From the NCBI RefSeq assembly GCF_001988955.1, contig NZ_CP014263.1, forward strand, positions 3,256,001-3,320,000: a stretch of DNA of 64,000 bases. Reading direction: 5' to 3'. The stretch comes from Spirosoma montaniterrae (GTDB taxonomy: Bacteria; Bacteroidota; Bacteroidia; Cytophagales; Spirosomataceae). The translations under genes and the position numbers were made by a program. The notes under the pieces were generated by a model. That model ran no database searches. It was not told the origin of the DNA and worked only from the letters and a program-made list of their open reading frames with translations. This document shows, in pieces, positions 26,075-34,723 of the stretch (positions are counted from its first letter, which is position 1; every line of letters starts with the position of its first letter).

Positions 26075-29000
26075 TTACTTTTTAATAATCTTCCTTGTTT
26101 GCAGTTGCCCATCGGCTTCGGTCTGGATAATGTACAGGCCCGGTGGCTGTGTAGTCAGATCAATCTGGCGGTTGAGACGGGGTTCGGCCTGCGGGTCGTT
26201 CCACTGCTCGATTATGTTACCCTGCGGGCCGAGTACACGGCCTCTTGTACGGGCGGGAGTGGGCAGTTCCATCTCGATTTGCGTTGGGCCTTCGGTTGGA
26301 TTGGGCCGAACGCGCAGTTCAGGTTTGCGCTCCTCAGCTATAAACCGTTCGGGACGGGCTGGTTTGCTCAGTTCAATCCCGGCAGGAGAGGCTGCTACGT
26401 TTCGGTCAGCCGAACTAAGCGTCGTTACAACCGCTGTCTCGGCAGCTTTGCGTCCACTTCCGGTGCCAATCCGCAGGCTGGTTTGAGCCGTGCAACCGAG
26501 GGGCGTACCCGAGCCAATCGTAACCGAATACAGACCCGCCGAGGTAGCCGCCAATGTGCGCGAAGCCACGCCCGTAACGGTTGCCCCATCTTTTGCCCAG
26601 GCAAAGGTTGGATACTGGTAGTTCGAGCAATTGGCAGTCAGCACAACCGACTGCGTTGGCGAAACAGTTGAGCCGGTGGCTGTAATCGAGACAATAGGTG
26701 ATGCTTTTATAAAGTACAGATTTTCTTTGGAGTACGTTTTCTTACCATCGGCGTCGGTGGCTTCGATGGAGAAATTACCCGAGTAGTCCGTCGTCAGCAT
26801 ATCATTGTTGAGTGCGTAGGTGCCGATGGCCGCAGGCAGTGCGGCTACGGGCGCACCATTGCGGAGCCATCGGTAGGTATACGGAGCCTTACCACCCGAC
26901 ACGGCAGCGGTATACGAAACAGGCGTACCCGCGCAGAGTTCGGCACCGTTGCGAGCACCCAGCGTGGCCGCAACGTTCAGCACCACCGCTTTGTCGTCGT
27001 ACAGATACGTACCAGTTGCCGAGCATGAATTGGCGTCTGTTACCTTGAGTGTGTACGTGCCGTATCGGGGTGTTGCTACATTGTTGGCTACCTCATCGAG
27101 CCAGGCCGTTGCCGGGTAGCGGACACCACTGGCCGCGTTGAAACTGGTAGCCGCTGATGCCTGCGAAATGCCCCCGTCAGCCGCCGTGCGTTCCCACGTT
27201 CCGCTATAATAGCCAGAACCACCATTGATTGGATAACCGCCCGTTACAACCGCTACCAGTTCGCGCCGACCGTCAGTGTTCGATAACTTCGGAATCTGCG
27301 AAACGGTTGGGTTGCTATAGTACACCTGCCACGTGTCGGAAGCCGTACAGCCGTCGGCGGTGCCACGCAGCGTAAGCGCGTATTGCCCTTGCTGCCGCAG
27401 TTTGAGTGAATCTGAAGTGCCGCTTTGCAGGGCGGTGCTGTCGCGTAGCCACGTCTTGTTTTTGTAATAGATACGCGAAATTTCGCCCGCGCCTGAGCCA
27501 TAACCAACCAACCGCTCCCGCAGCGTCACGACCGAATCTTTGGTGGGACAATAACCGAGGTCTTTAGTGTTGAAATTGGTAGAGGCCCGTGTGCGGCTTT
27601 CGTAGGCAATCAGGCACCGGCGGGGTGTGGCTTTCGGGTCGACGGCGATGAGCGGACCGTTCGTTGCGCGTGCAATTATCTTGCCGTTCAGATAACCAAA
27701 GAAATTGCCATCGCGCGAGATGTCGGCGAAGTTATTAACATCGGCCACGAACCGGATGCTGTCGGGCGCGGGCGACGAGAGCCGGATAAGAAAACTACCG
27801 TTGCTGCCGTATAAATCGTTGCCATTCGCCATCAGGGTGCCAACGCCATACGGAAAGCCATTGGCCTGCCCGATTTGCGTGGTGCCGGCTGCTGTCGAAT
27901 CTAATCGCCAGACATCAACTTTATAATGAACGTTCTGCTTTTTACTGTCCTTGTTGCCCACGTAGCCAACTAAGTACAGTTTGTCGTCAACGGTAGTAAT
28001 ATTACCACCAAACTCATTCGTATTCAGGTTTTTGATAACCTGTTTGGTGCGGCCATCAGTCATCCAGAGCTGTGTTACACCGATGGGCGTTTTGCGACTG
28101 GTAAACATTACCTTGCCGCCCAAACCGGGCCGTTTGCCATCGGGCGTCAACTGCCGCCACGAAAAATAATTCATTCCCTCCTCTAATGCCTGAAGCTTGT
28201 TGGTCTGCGCGTTATAGGTATGAACCGCATATCGATTGTAATTCGCACTGGTCGAATCGGCAGCAGCCGTTATGAACAACATTCCGTTTGGCGTCTGTAT
28301 CCAATTGTTAAACGACTCGGAGCCTTTCTCGTATCGGTTAACATTATTGGCGAATGCGACTGTAGATTCAAACCGCTGTACGCGCTGCACACTGTCAGTT
28401 GCAAGATCGACACGCCAGAGTTCATTACTGTTTTTGCCCGATTGCTGATACGGAATTTCATCGTAGGCCCGCAACCAAAGACTGCCCGACGTTTGTCCAA
28501 TACCATAAACATACTGATAGCGCGTTCCGGTGGCGGGCTTTGCTATCGTGATGGTTTTGAGCGCAGTCACTTTGGCCGTGGCCGAGTCGCGCCGAAAAAC
28601 CGTGTAGGTATATTGCTTAGCATCGCCCCCTTCGACGGCATACCACAACCCCTGCCGGGTCGCACCCAGCACGTTAATGTATCCTTCCACGCTGGAAATC
28701 AATGGTGTAACGCTCTGCCCATTATCCTGCACCAAACTATAATTCCACTTTCCTTTATTGTTGAAGTACGTCTGAATGTAGGTACGCCCGTCTACAACAA
28801 TGGGTGGGTATCGGTTAGCAACCATATACTTGGTTGTCTGAAAATTCATGTCGCGCGTACCAGCAGCAGTGCCATCGGTTTCAAACACGTAGTCGCGGAT
28901 GTTGCTCGTCCAGAACAGTAGTTTATTACCTTTAGTGGTGAACGTTGGCGAGTAATATGCCTGATAATTTTCGGAGCCGCCGTTAGTGCCGCCGAAGTAG

Positions 29001-29548
29001 CCATCCGACAGTATATCGAACTGCGAACCGCTACTCATCGGCCCGGCAATCAGGTCTGAAACCATTTGCGTACCGGCGTCGGTGCCGTTCGATTTCCAGA
29101 GTTCGATACCGTTGGTGCCATTATCAGCCCAGAAATAAAGTGTGTTAGTAGCTGTATGCACAAAAGGCCGGAACGCTCGCAACGCATTCTTTACGCGCTG
29201 CGCCGAAAAGGTGTAAGTCGTAGTTACGTAATCTCGTCCGAAATAATAAAAGCTGGAATCAGATACAAACGCGCTGGCCCGACCGGGCCGAATGTCTTTC
29301 ACGAGATTTGTGCCTGCGGGGGTGCCGTTGCTGCGCCAGAGTTCGTAGCCGGTGCGGCCATCGTCGGCAAGGTAGTACATGAATCCGTTCATGATTGCCA
29401 TACCACCAAAGTTGTTGGGATCGATAACATCGACCGTGCGGGCCGAGAGGGTGTCGGTGCGCTGGGCGGTGGCTGAGGTCAGAGCCAGCAGCCCCAGCAG
29501 TCCGGCGAACAGAATACTGCGCCAAACAGGTTGGGAAAGTTGTTTCAT
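26075..29548 (-). CDS. Large T9SS surface protein with ELWxSNG-type repeats and Ig-like domains
   Basis: A 1157-residue exported protein. After the signal peptide (MKQLSQPVWRSILFAGLLGLLALTSATAQ) there is a beta-propeller-like region with repeated E-L-W-(R/K)-S-N-G-T-x-A-G-T motifs, at least two perfect ones in the first 150 residues and several weaker ones to about residue 600, as in hyalin-like ELWxSDGT proteins. From about 750 to 1040, Ig/PKD-like domains follow (SYTAAVSGGKAPYTYRWLRNG; VVLTANCSNYQYPTFAWAKDG). The C-terminal 75 residues are a sorting domain (RVRPNPTEGPTQIEMELP, LTTQPPGLYIIQTEADG, TRKIIKK). Probably a surface adhesin or matrix protein. ATG 29548 is chosen because it starts the signal peptide. 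Confidence 0.87.
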   Translation of the reverse strand: MKQLSQPVWRSILFAGLLGLLALTSATAQRTDTLSARTVDVIDPNNFGGMAIMNGFMYYLADDGRTGYELWRSNGTPAGTNLVKDIRPGRASAFVSDSSFYYFGRDYVTTTYTFSAQRVKNALRAFRPFVHTATNTLYFWADNGTNGIELWKSNGTDAGTQMVSDLIAGPMSSGSQFDILSDGYFGGTNGGSENYQAYYSPTFTTKGNKLLFWTSNIRDYVFETDGTAAGTRDMNFQTTKYMVANRYPPIVVDGRTYIQTYFNNKGKWNYSLVQDNGQSVTPLISSVEGYINVLGATRQGLWYAVEGGDAKQYTYTVFRRDSATAKVTALKTITIAKPATGTRYQYVYGIGQTSGSLWLRAYDEIPYQQSGKNSNELWRVDLATDSVQRVQRFESTVAFANNVNRYEKGSESFNNWIQTPNGMLFITAAADSTSANYNRYAVHTYNAQTNKLQALEEGMNYFSWRQLTPDGKRPGLGGKVMFTSRKTPIGVTQLWMTDGRTKQVIKNLNTNEFGGNITTVDDKLYLVGYVGNKDSKKQNVHYKVDVWRLDSTAAGTTQIGQANGFPYGVGTLMANGNDLYGSNGSFLIRLSSPAPDSIRFVADVNNFADISRDGNFFGYLNGKIIARATNGPLIAVDPKATPRRCLIAYESRTRASTNFNTKDLGYCPTKDSVVTLRERLVGYGSGAGEISRIYYKNKTWLRDSTALQSGTSDSLKLRQQGQYALTLRGTADGCTASDTWQVYYSNPTVSQIPKLSNTDGRRELVAVVTGGYPINGGSGYYSGTWERTAADGGISQASAATSFNAASGVRYPATAWLDEVANNVATPRYGTYTLKVTDANSCSATGTYLYDDKAVVLNVAATLGARNGAELCAGTPVSYTAAVSGGKAPYTYRWLRNGAPVAALPAAIGTYALNNDMLTTDYSGNFSIEATDADGKKTYSKENLYFIKASPIVSITATGSTVSPTQSVVLTANCSNYQYPTFAWAKDGATVTGVASRTLAATSAGLYSVTIGSGTPLGCTAQTSLRIGTGSGRKAAETAVVTTLSSADRNVAASPAGIELSKPARPERFIAEERKPELRVRPNPTEGPTQIEMELPTPARTRGRVLGPQGNIIEQWNDPQAEPRLNRQIDLTTQPPGLYIIQTEADGQLQTRKIIKK

Positions 29549-29901
29549 GAAGTAGCTGGTGCGGATTAGTTTAAACACCGTTACGAATATAGATAAACAT
29601 CAATTTTGCCGCACTTGGTAAACTGCTGTTTTTGAAGTGATTAAAGCTTAATTTACTAAGCGGATATTCGTAAAACCGTATGATAAAATAGGCTTGCTTA
29701 TGCGAACACCGCTCCTTGTCATGCCAAATTACTTATACTTAAACCCTTTTTCACAAACGCACATGACCGTTTAATCAACCTACAGACTTTGCTATCGCAT
29801 GAAAGGGACATTTCGCTAACTTTAATGGTTTGATTATACGAAAACGGTAAAACCATTAGTTCTCTGTTTGCGTACCTTCCTTCAAACCAGCCGTAACCTT
29901 C
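29549..29901. other. Intergenic region between divergent genes, no gene seen
   Basis: This 353-base AT-rich gap separates the leftward T9SS gene from the rightward histidine kinase gene and should hold both promoters. I see only an approximate box on the plus strand (AGACTTTG near 29784). No RNA gene, repeat or credible small ORF was recognised. Confidence 0.6.
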
Positions 29902-31521
29902 ATGAATTTACCTGATATACGTTTGGGGTCCGAACAGTCGCGTCCCATTAGTTCTCCTCCCCCCAACGAAACTCAGTCTCCAACTGCATGGCAGCAGGTA
30001 CTGGCGCACGCCGTCGACGGATTAGTAGGCTTGATTGCCGTTCGCGAAAACAATGACCCAGCCGGAAATATCATTGACTTTCGCTATGATTTCATCAATG
30101 AAGTAGCCCTGCGCGATACGTTTCGGCGCAACCCTGCCAACCGACACGACATTCGGAGCAGGCTGCTGACTGAATTTTTTCCGTCGATTCGTGAATCGCC
30201 GATCTGGCAAACGTATGTCAACGTTGTTGAAACAAAACAGGCCAGCCGGGTCGAGCAGCATTACAACCTCGACGAACGCGATATATGGGTTATTCAGTCA
30301 GCCGCGCCCTATGGCACTGACGGGCTGCTGCTGTCGTATGCCGAAACCAGCGATCTGCACCATGCCGCCCGCCGACTGGCCCGGCAAACCAATCTGCTCA
30401 ATGGTGTATTGAATACTTCGCCCAATGCCATTGTGGTATTTGAAACGGTTCGGAACGAGCGTAACCAGGCCGTTGATTTTCGCGTTGCGCTGGCAAACCC
30501 GATGTTTGAAACGCTGACCGGGCGCGACAGTGCTTATTTTCTCAACTTATCGATCAACGAAATTTATCCCATTGGCCCAAACCGGCTGCAACGACTTCGT
30601 GACCTGCTCGAAACCGGCCACTTAATTCATTTCGATGAGTTTATGCCCGCCATCAGCCGCTGGCTCGATATTACGCTAACGCGCCTGAACGACGGATTTG
30701 TGGCTACTATTCAGGATGTTACTACCGAAAAGCAAGTGCGGCAACAACTCGAAGCTACGGTTCATGAGCTGCACCGCTCGAATCAGAATCTGGAGCAGTT
30801 TGCCTACGTTGCCAGTCATGATTTGCAGGAACCGCTACGCAAAATTGTCTCGTTTGGCGATGTGCTGAACGATCAGTTTGCCGACAGCATGAGCGAATCG
30901 GCTGCTGATTTGATTCGGCGTATGCAGCGGTCAGCGGGCCGGATGCGCTCGTTAGTACAGGACCTGCTGACCTACGCCCGGCTGTCGGGCCACGCCGACT
31001 CGTTTGGCCTGATTGACTTAAATTCGCTGGTAGTCTCGGTTATCGATGATCTTGAATTCACCATTCACGACCGACGGGCTATCATTGAGGTCGAAACGCT
31101 GCCCGCCGTCTGGGGCGACGCGGCCCTGCTGCGCCAGTTGATTCAGAATTTGCTTAGTAACGCGCTCAAGTTTCATCCGCCCAAACGCGATGCCTCAACG
31201 GTGGTGCCACGCGTAGTTGTGCGAGGGTGTGTTGCTGCCGAAGATGCGCTGCCTGCCGAATTAGCCAATACCGACGCTTCGCAGGCTGGCCGACGATATG
31301 CCATGATCGAGGTAGAAGATAATGGTATTGGCTTCGATGAGAAATATTTAGATCGAATTTTTACGATTTTCCAGCAATTACACGGGCGTATGGACTACGG
31401 CGGAACCGGCATGGGGCTGGCAATCTGTAAAAAAGTTATCGACATCCACAAGGGCCATATTTCGGCCACCAGCAAAATGGGTTCCGGGGCTACGTTTGTT
31501 CTCTATCTGCCTATGCAATAA
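29902..31521 (+). CDS. PAS-domain sensor histidine kinase
   Basis: A 539-residue soluble kinase. Two PAS-like regions come first (about residues 25-150 and 165-275; VLAHAVDGLVGLIAVREN, LNTSPNAIVVFETVRNE), then a short linker helix, and a HisKA dimerisation domain with the phospho-accepting H306 in LEQFAYVASHDLQEPLRKI. The HATPase domain has the N box LIQNLLSNALKFH, G1 DNGIGFDEKY, and G2 GTGMGLAICKKV with GATFVLYLP at the end. There is no transmembrane segment, so it senses a cytosolic signal. The HDLQEP H-box is that of phytochrome-like kinases. No response regulator adjoins it; it is an orphan. Confidence 0.92.
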   Translation: MNLPDIRLGSEQSRPISSPPPNETQSPTAWQQVLAHAVDGLVGLIAVRENNDPAGNIIDFRYDFINEVALRDTFRRNPANRHDIRSRLLTEFFPSIRESPIWQTYVNVVETKQASRVEQHYNLDERDIWVIQSAAPYGTDGLLLSYAETSDLHHAARRLARQTNLLNGVLNTSPNAIVVFETVRNERNQAVDFRVALANPMFETLTGRDSAYFLNLSINEIYPIGPNRLQRLRDLLETGHLIHFDEFMPAISRWLDITLTRLNDGFVATIQDVTTEKQVRQQLEATVHELHRSNQNLEQFAYVASHDLQEPLRKIVSFGDVLNDQFADSMSESAADLIRRMQRSAGRMRSLVQDLLTYARLSGHADSFGLIDLNSLVVSVIDDLEFTIHDRRAIIEVETLPAVWGDAALLRQLIQNLLSNALKFHPPKRDASTVVPRVVVRGCVAAEDALPAELANTDASQAGRRYAMIEVEDNGIGFDEKYLDRIFTIFQQLHGRMDYGGTGMGLAICKKVIDIHKGHISATSKMGSGATFVLYLPMQ

Positions 31522-31665
31522 GTAGTTAGAATTACTTACCGCACCCATTACCTCATTTATTGAGATGGTCGGTAACAAAGCTATCCGTTGGGAGTTTCTG
31601 TATGTGTACCGCAGACAGGTGATCTTGCCTTCACCTGCCTGCCTTATAACTCCCTGACAACGTTT

Positions 31666-32871
31666 ATGAAACTTACTGACTCAACGCCCTCAACACCCGA
31701 AACAACTCAACTTGTCTATCATACAGCCGGTAAACCCAAAACTCCCCTTGCGTCTTCCGCTGGCAATGCCCGCGACCTGATTTGTTTCTCACACCTGCGC
31801 TGGAACTTCGTGTATCAGCGACCACAGCACTTGCTCAGCCGGGCAGCTCAACAGTACCGGGTCTGGTTTCTGGAAGAACCTATCTGGGCCGACCAGCTTT
31901 ATTTGAATGAACAACACCAATCAGATTCACTGACCGTGTTGGTGCCACACCTGCCCCACGGCACTACGCCCGATCAGGCTGTGGTGTTACAGCGTCAGCT
32001 ATTGGACGAATTTATCCAGCAAAAACGTATCGTAGACTTCGTTGCCTGGTATTATACGCCGATGTCTTTGTTGTTCAGCGATCACCTGCAACCACAATTG
32101 ACGGTCTATGACTGCATGGACGAGTTGTCGGCGTTTTGGGGAGCACCTCCGCATTTACTCGAACAGGAGCGCAAACTGCTCGACCGCGCCGATATGGTCT
32201 TTACGGGCGGCTACAGCCTGTACGAAGCCAAACAAAAGCGGCATCGGCAGGTGTTTGCATTTCCGAGCAGTATCGACTTTGCTCACTTTTCTGCTGCCCG
32301 CCGTCCGCAGCCCGACCCGGCAGATCAGCGTGCGCTGGCAAACCCACGTATTGGCTTTAGTGGCGTTATCGACGAACGGTTTGATTACCAATTGCTGACC
32401 GAACTTGCACAACGTCGGCCCGACTGGCAGTTTGTTTTGATTGGCCCGACGGTTAAAATTGACCCTGCGCTGTTGCCGCAAAGACCCAACGTGCATTATC
32501 TGGGTATGAAAAACTACAAGGAACTGCCTGTCTATTTTGCCAATTGGGACGTAGCCATGCTGCCCTTCGCCCGCAACGAATCGACCCGATTTATCAGTCC
32601 GACCAAAACGCCCGAATACCTGGCGGCTGGCCTGCCGGTTGTGTCAACGTCGATTCGCGACGTGGTGCGTACATACGGTACCAGCGACTTCGTGCAAATT
32701 GCCGACACAGCGCAGGCGTTTGAAGCTGCCATCGACCGTGCTCTGCGTGGTAATCACCCCGAACACTGGGCCGACATCGATACTTTTCTGTCTGAAAACT
32801 CGTGGGACCACACCTGGGCTTCGATGAATCGAATCATGACCACCCAACTGAGCATGGCAATCGAACAATAA
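31666..32871 (+). CDS. GT-B glycosyltransferase (GT1/GT4-like)
   Basis: A 401-residue glycosyltransferase. It begins in the fold with DLICFSHLRWNFVYQRPQHLLSRAA, a start I associate with transferases found next to UDP-galactopyranose mutase genes, then YDCMDELSAF, FTGGYSLYEAK, FPSSIDFAHF, IGFSGVIDERFD, FVLIGPTVKI, VHYLGMKNYKELPVYFANWDVAMLPF and the donor-binding SPTKTPEYLAAGLPVVST with conserved Glu. No membrane segment is visible. The acceptor is unknown, and no galactofuranose gene lies in the window. The ATG at 31666 is chosen over an in-frame start 26 codons upstream. A bidirectional terminator follows. Confidence 0.85.
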   Translation: MKLTDSTPSTPETTQLVYHTAGKPKTPLASSAGNARDLICFSHLRWNFVYQRPQHLLSRAAQQYRVWFLEEPIWADQLYLNEQHQSDSLTVLVPHLPHGTTPDQAVVLQRQLLDEFIQQKRIVDFVAWYYTPMSLLFSDHLQPQLTVYDCMDELSAFWGAPPHLLEQERKLLDRADMVFTGGYSLYEAKQKRHRQVFAFPSSIDFAHFSAARRPQPDPADQRALANPRIGFSGVIDERFDYQLLTELAQRRPDWQFVLIGPTVKIDPALLPQRPNVHYLGMKNYKELPVYFANWDVAMLPFARNESTRFISPTKTPEYLAAGLPVVSTSIRDVVRTYGTSDFVQIADTAQAFEAAIDRALRGNHPEHWADIDTFLSENSWDHTWASMNRIMTTQLSMAIEQ

Positions 32872-32907
32872 AAAAAAGACCGGGATTAGCAACCCGGTCT
32901 TTTTTTT
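32871..32907. terminator. Bidirectional intrinsic terminator
   Basis: GACCGGG and CCCGGTC form a 7-bp stem with an 8-base loop, with A- and T-runs of seven or more on either side. It separates the convergent glycosyltransferase and NFACT genes and overlaps the stop codons. Confidence 0.92.
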
Positions 32908-34516
32908 ATTCGCCCCGTGGCACCACCATCACAACATCTTCTTTCTCAACAACGACCTGCCCTTCGGCCAGACCTTTGGGCTTGCGCACGTATTTTTTGG
33001 GCGTTACCGTAACCGGACACAGACTGTCGGTCCGGCGTTTGGAATACCAGGCGGCTAATTCGGCGGCCCGCTCGATTACATTTTTCGGAAAGGTTTTGCC
33101 AGCCTGATACTTGATCAGCACATGCGAACCCGGCACGTCGCGGGCGTGAAGCCACAGGTCTTCCTTGTAGCTGAATTTCTGCGTCAGTAAATCATTGTTT
33201 TTGGCATTTCGGCCTATTAGTATGCGAAACTGATCTATCAGTACCTCTTTGAAAAGCGCGGTAACGTCGCCAGTTGCATCATTACTGGCCCGGCTCTCGG
33301 TCAGGTTGTGTTGTTTGGTATACCGGCGCAGTTCTTTCAGCGTCTGAAGCGCGTCTACGTCACGCCGATACTGGTCGATCTGACGAATTTCGGCTTCACG
33401 CTGCGCAATCTGCTGTGTCAGATGTTCTTCCTCTATTTTCTCGTTTTTGGCTTTCCGATAGAAATTCTCAGCATTTTTCTGCGGGCTGAGATCGGGCTTT
33501 AGTTTTAACGTTACGGGCTGATCGCGGTAGAAGTCGTATAAGGTTATCCGTTCGGGCGAGCGCGTACCGGGCGACTCAGGTATTTCGTGCAGATTTGCCA
33601 TCAGAACGTGGCCCATTTCTTCGTGCGAGATGCCTTCTTCGCGGGCAATCAGCCGTTGCATGTTCACATCGATCAACGCCTGCGCCCGTTTCTGCCGCTT
33701 GTCGAGCAGCCGGAGTAAATTGGCTTTTTCGCGCTCAAACGTACTCAGGCCATTGAACGACGTATAAAACCGATTAGCCGCTTCAACTGGCTCAGCCATT
33801 TCCCGAATCACCTCGCCCAGCGGCAGCAGGCTTAGCGTTGGCTTGTGGTCGAACCGCGTAAGGTAATATGTAGGGCTTTCAAGCTGTTGAAGCGTTTCCT
33901 GAATTAGCGGCCACATATCCGCCCGTTCTGCCATACCACGCTTCTCCCGCTCCTGATTCAGATACGCATTGACTACTTTACCAAACGTTGGAAGCAGTCG
34001 CCTGTGGTCAAATCCCGCCTGCTGGTAAGCCATATAAGACTGGTCGATGGGGCGATCAAACTGGCTAAACTGTAATTGCCTGTCGGTCAGCAAATTGTTG
34101 TTAAATAAATCAACAAGTTGATCGCCAGAGAAGGCAAGCAGGTTGGGGCGGTTGCCAAAAAATTTGAACACCAGTGCGAAGTCATCGTCGAGCAAAATTG
34201 CCAGCCCCCGCTCATTCAGAAACACCCGAACGCTTCTCACCCGTCGGCCTTCTTCCCCGATGACCTCGGCAAACAGATCGGCACTATTGTGGCGGGCACG
34301 TTGTACGGTTTCGGGAAAATACAGGCCCGAAAAGTCGGGGCGAAGTGTGGCTTTAACGTAAAATGGCCGGTAGTAATTGGTTTTCCCTTTGGCCTGCGCA
34401 AACACCAGCACTACCTCATCGCGGTCCTGACTGAAGCACTCCATAAAGCGTAAGTCTGTCAGGCGCGGAGCAAGTGCCGGGGCAAGCTGACGCAGAAAAT
34501 AATAATTCGTATGCAT
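32906..34516 (-). CDS. rqcH: NFACT family protein, RqcH-like
   Basis: A 536-residue member of the NFACT/Rqc2 family. It has the N-terminal NFACT-N region (NYYFLRQLAPALAPRLTDLRF), a middle helical section (FNGLSTFEREKANLLRLLDKRQKRAQ), a coiled coil (KNEKIEEEHLTQQIAQREAEIRQI) and the C-terminal NFACT-R domain with LWLHARDVPGSHVLIK. RqcH binds stalled 50S-peptidyl-tRNA complexes and directs alanine tailing. The charged terminus and length are within the range of Bacteroidota homologues. The ATG at 34516 gives the conserved MHTNYYFLRQL start. Function is transferred from the family; older annotations call such proteins fibronectin-binding. Confidence 0.85.
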   Translation of the reverse strand: MHTNYYFLRQLAPALAPRLTDLRFMECFSQDRDEVVLVFAQAKGKTNYYRPFYVKATLRPDFSGLYFPETVQRARHNSADLFAEVIGEEGRRVRSVRVFLNERGLAILLDDDFALVFKFFGNRPNLLAFSGDQLVDLFNNNLLTDRQLQFSQFDRPIDQSYMAYQQAGFDHRRLLPTFGKVVNAYLNQEREKRGMAERADMWPLIQETLQQLESPTYYLTRFDHKPTLSLLPLGEVIREMAEPVEAANRFYTSFNGLSTFEREKANLLRLLDKRQKRAQALIDVNMQRLIAREEGISHEEMGHVLMANLHEIPESPGTRSPERITLYDFYRDQPVTLKLKPDLSPQKNAENFYRKAKNEKIEEEHLTQQIAQREAEIRQIDQYRRDVDALQTLKELRRYTKQHNLTESRASNDATGDVTALFKEVLIDQFRILIGRNAKNNDLLTQKFSYKEDLWLHARDVPGSHVLIKYQAGKTFPKNVIERAAELAAWYSKRRTDSLCPVTVTPKKYVRKPKGLAEGQVVVEKEDVVMVVPRGE

Positions 34517-34723
34517 GGGGCGTAAAAGTACGCAGTATGCCCGGTTATGTGCTGCGTTCACGTATTGTGATACGTATCCAATTCTACATCGGCTACTTTT
34601 CCAATAAATAATTCGCTTTTGATAGCCCGAAACCAGTATAAATACAATAAAACCTCTTTATAACATTGTTTTCTCAAATTTTTTGCAATTGTTAAATTAA
34701 CTTTCAAACCAACCTATTTATTC

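Noticed and set aside
34562..34723. Regulatory dyad (TGATACGTATCC region) upstream of susC
   Set aside because: Only a short palindrome without a second copy or regulator nearby; may be chance.
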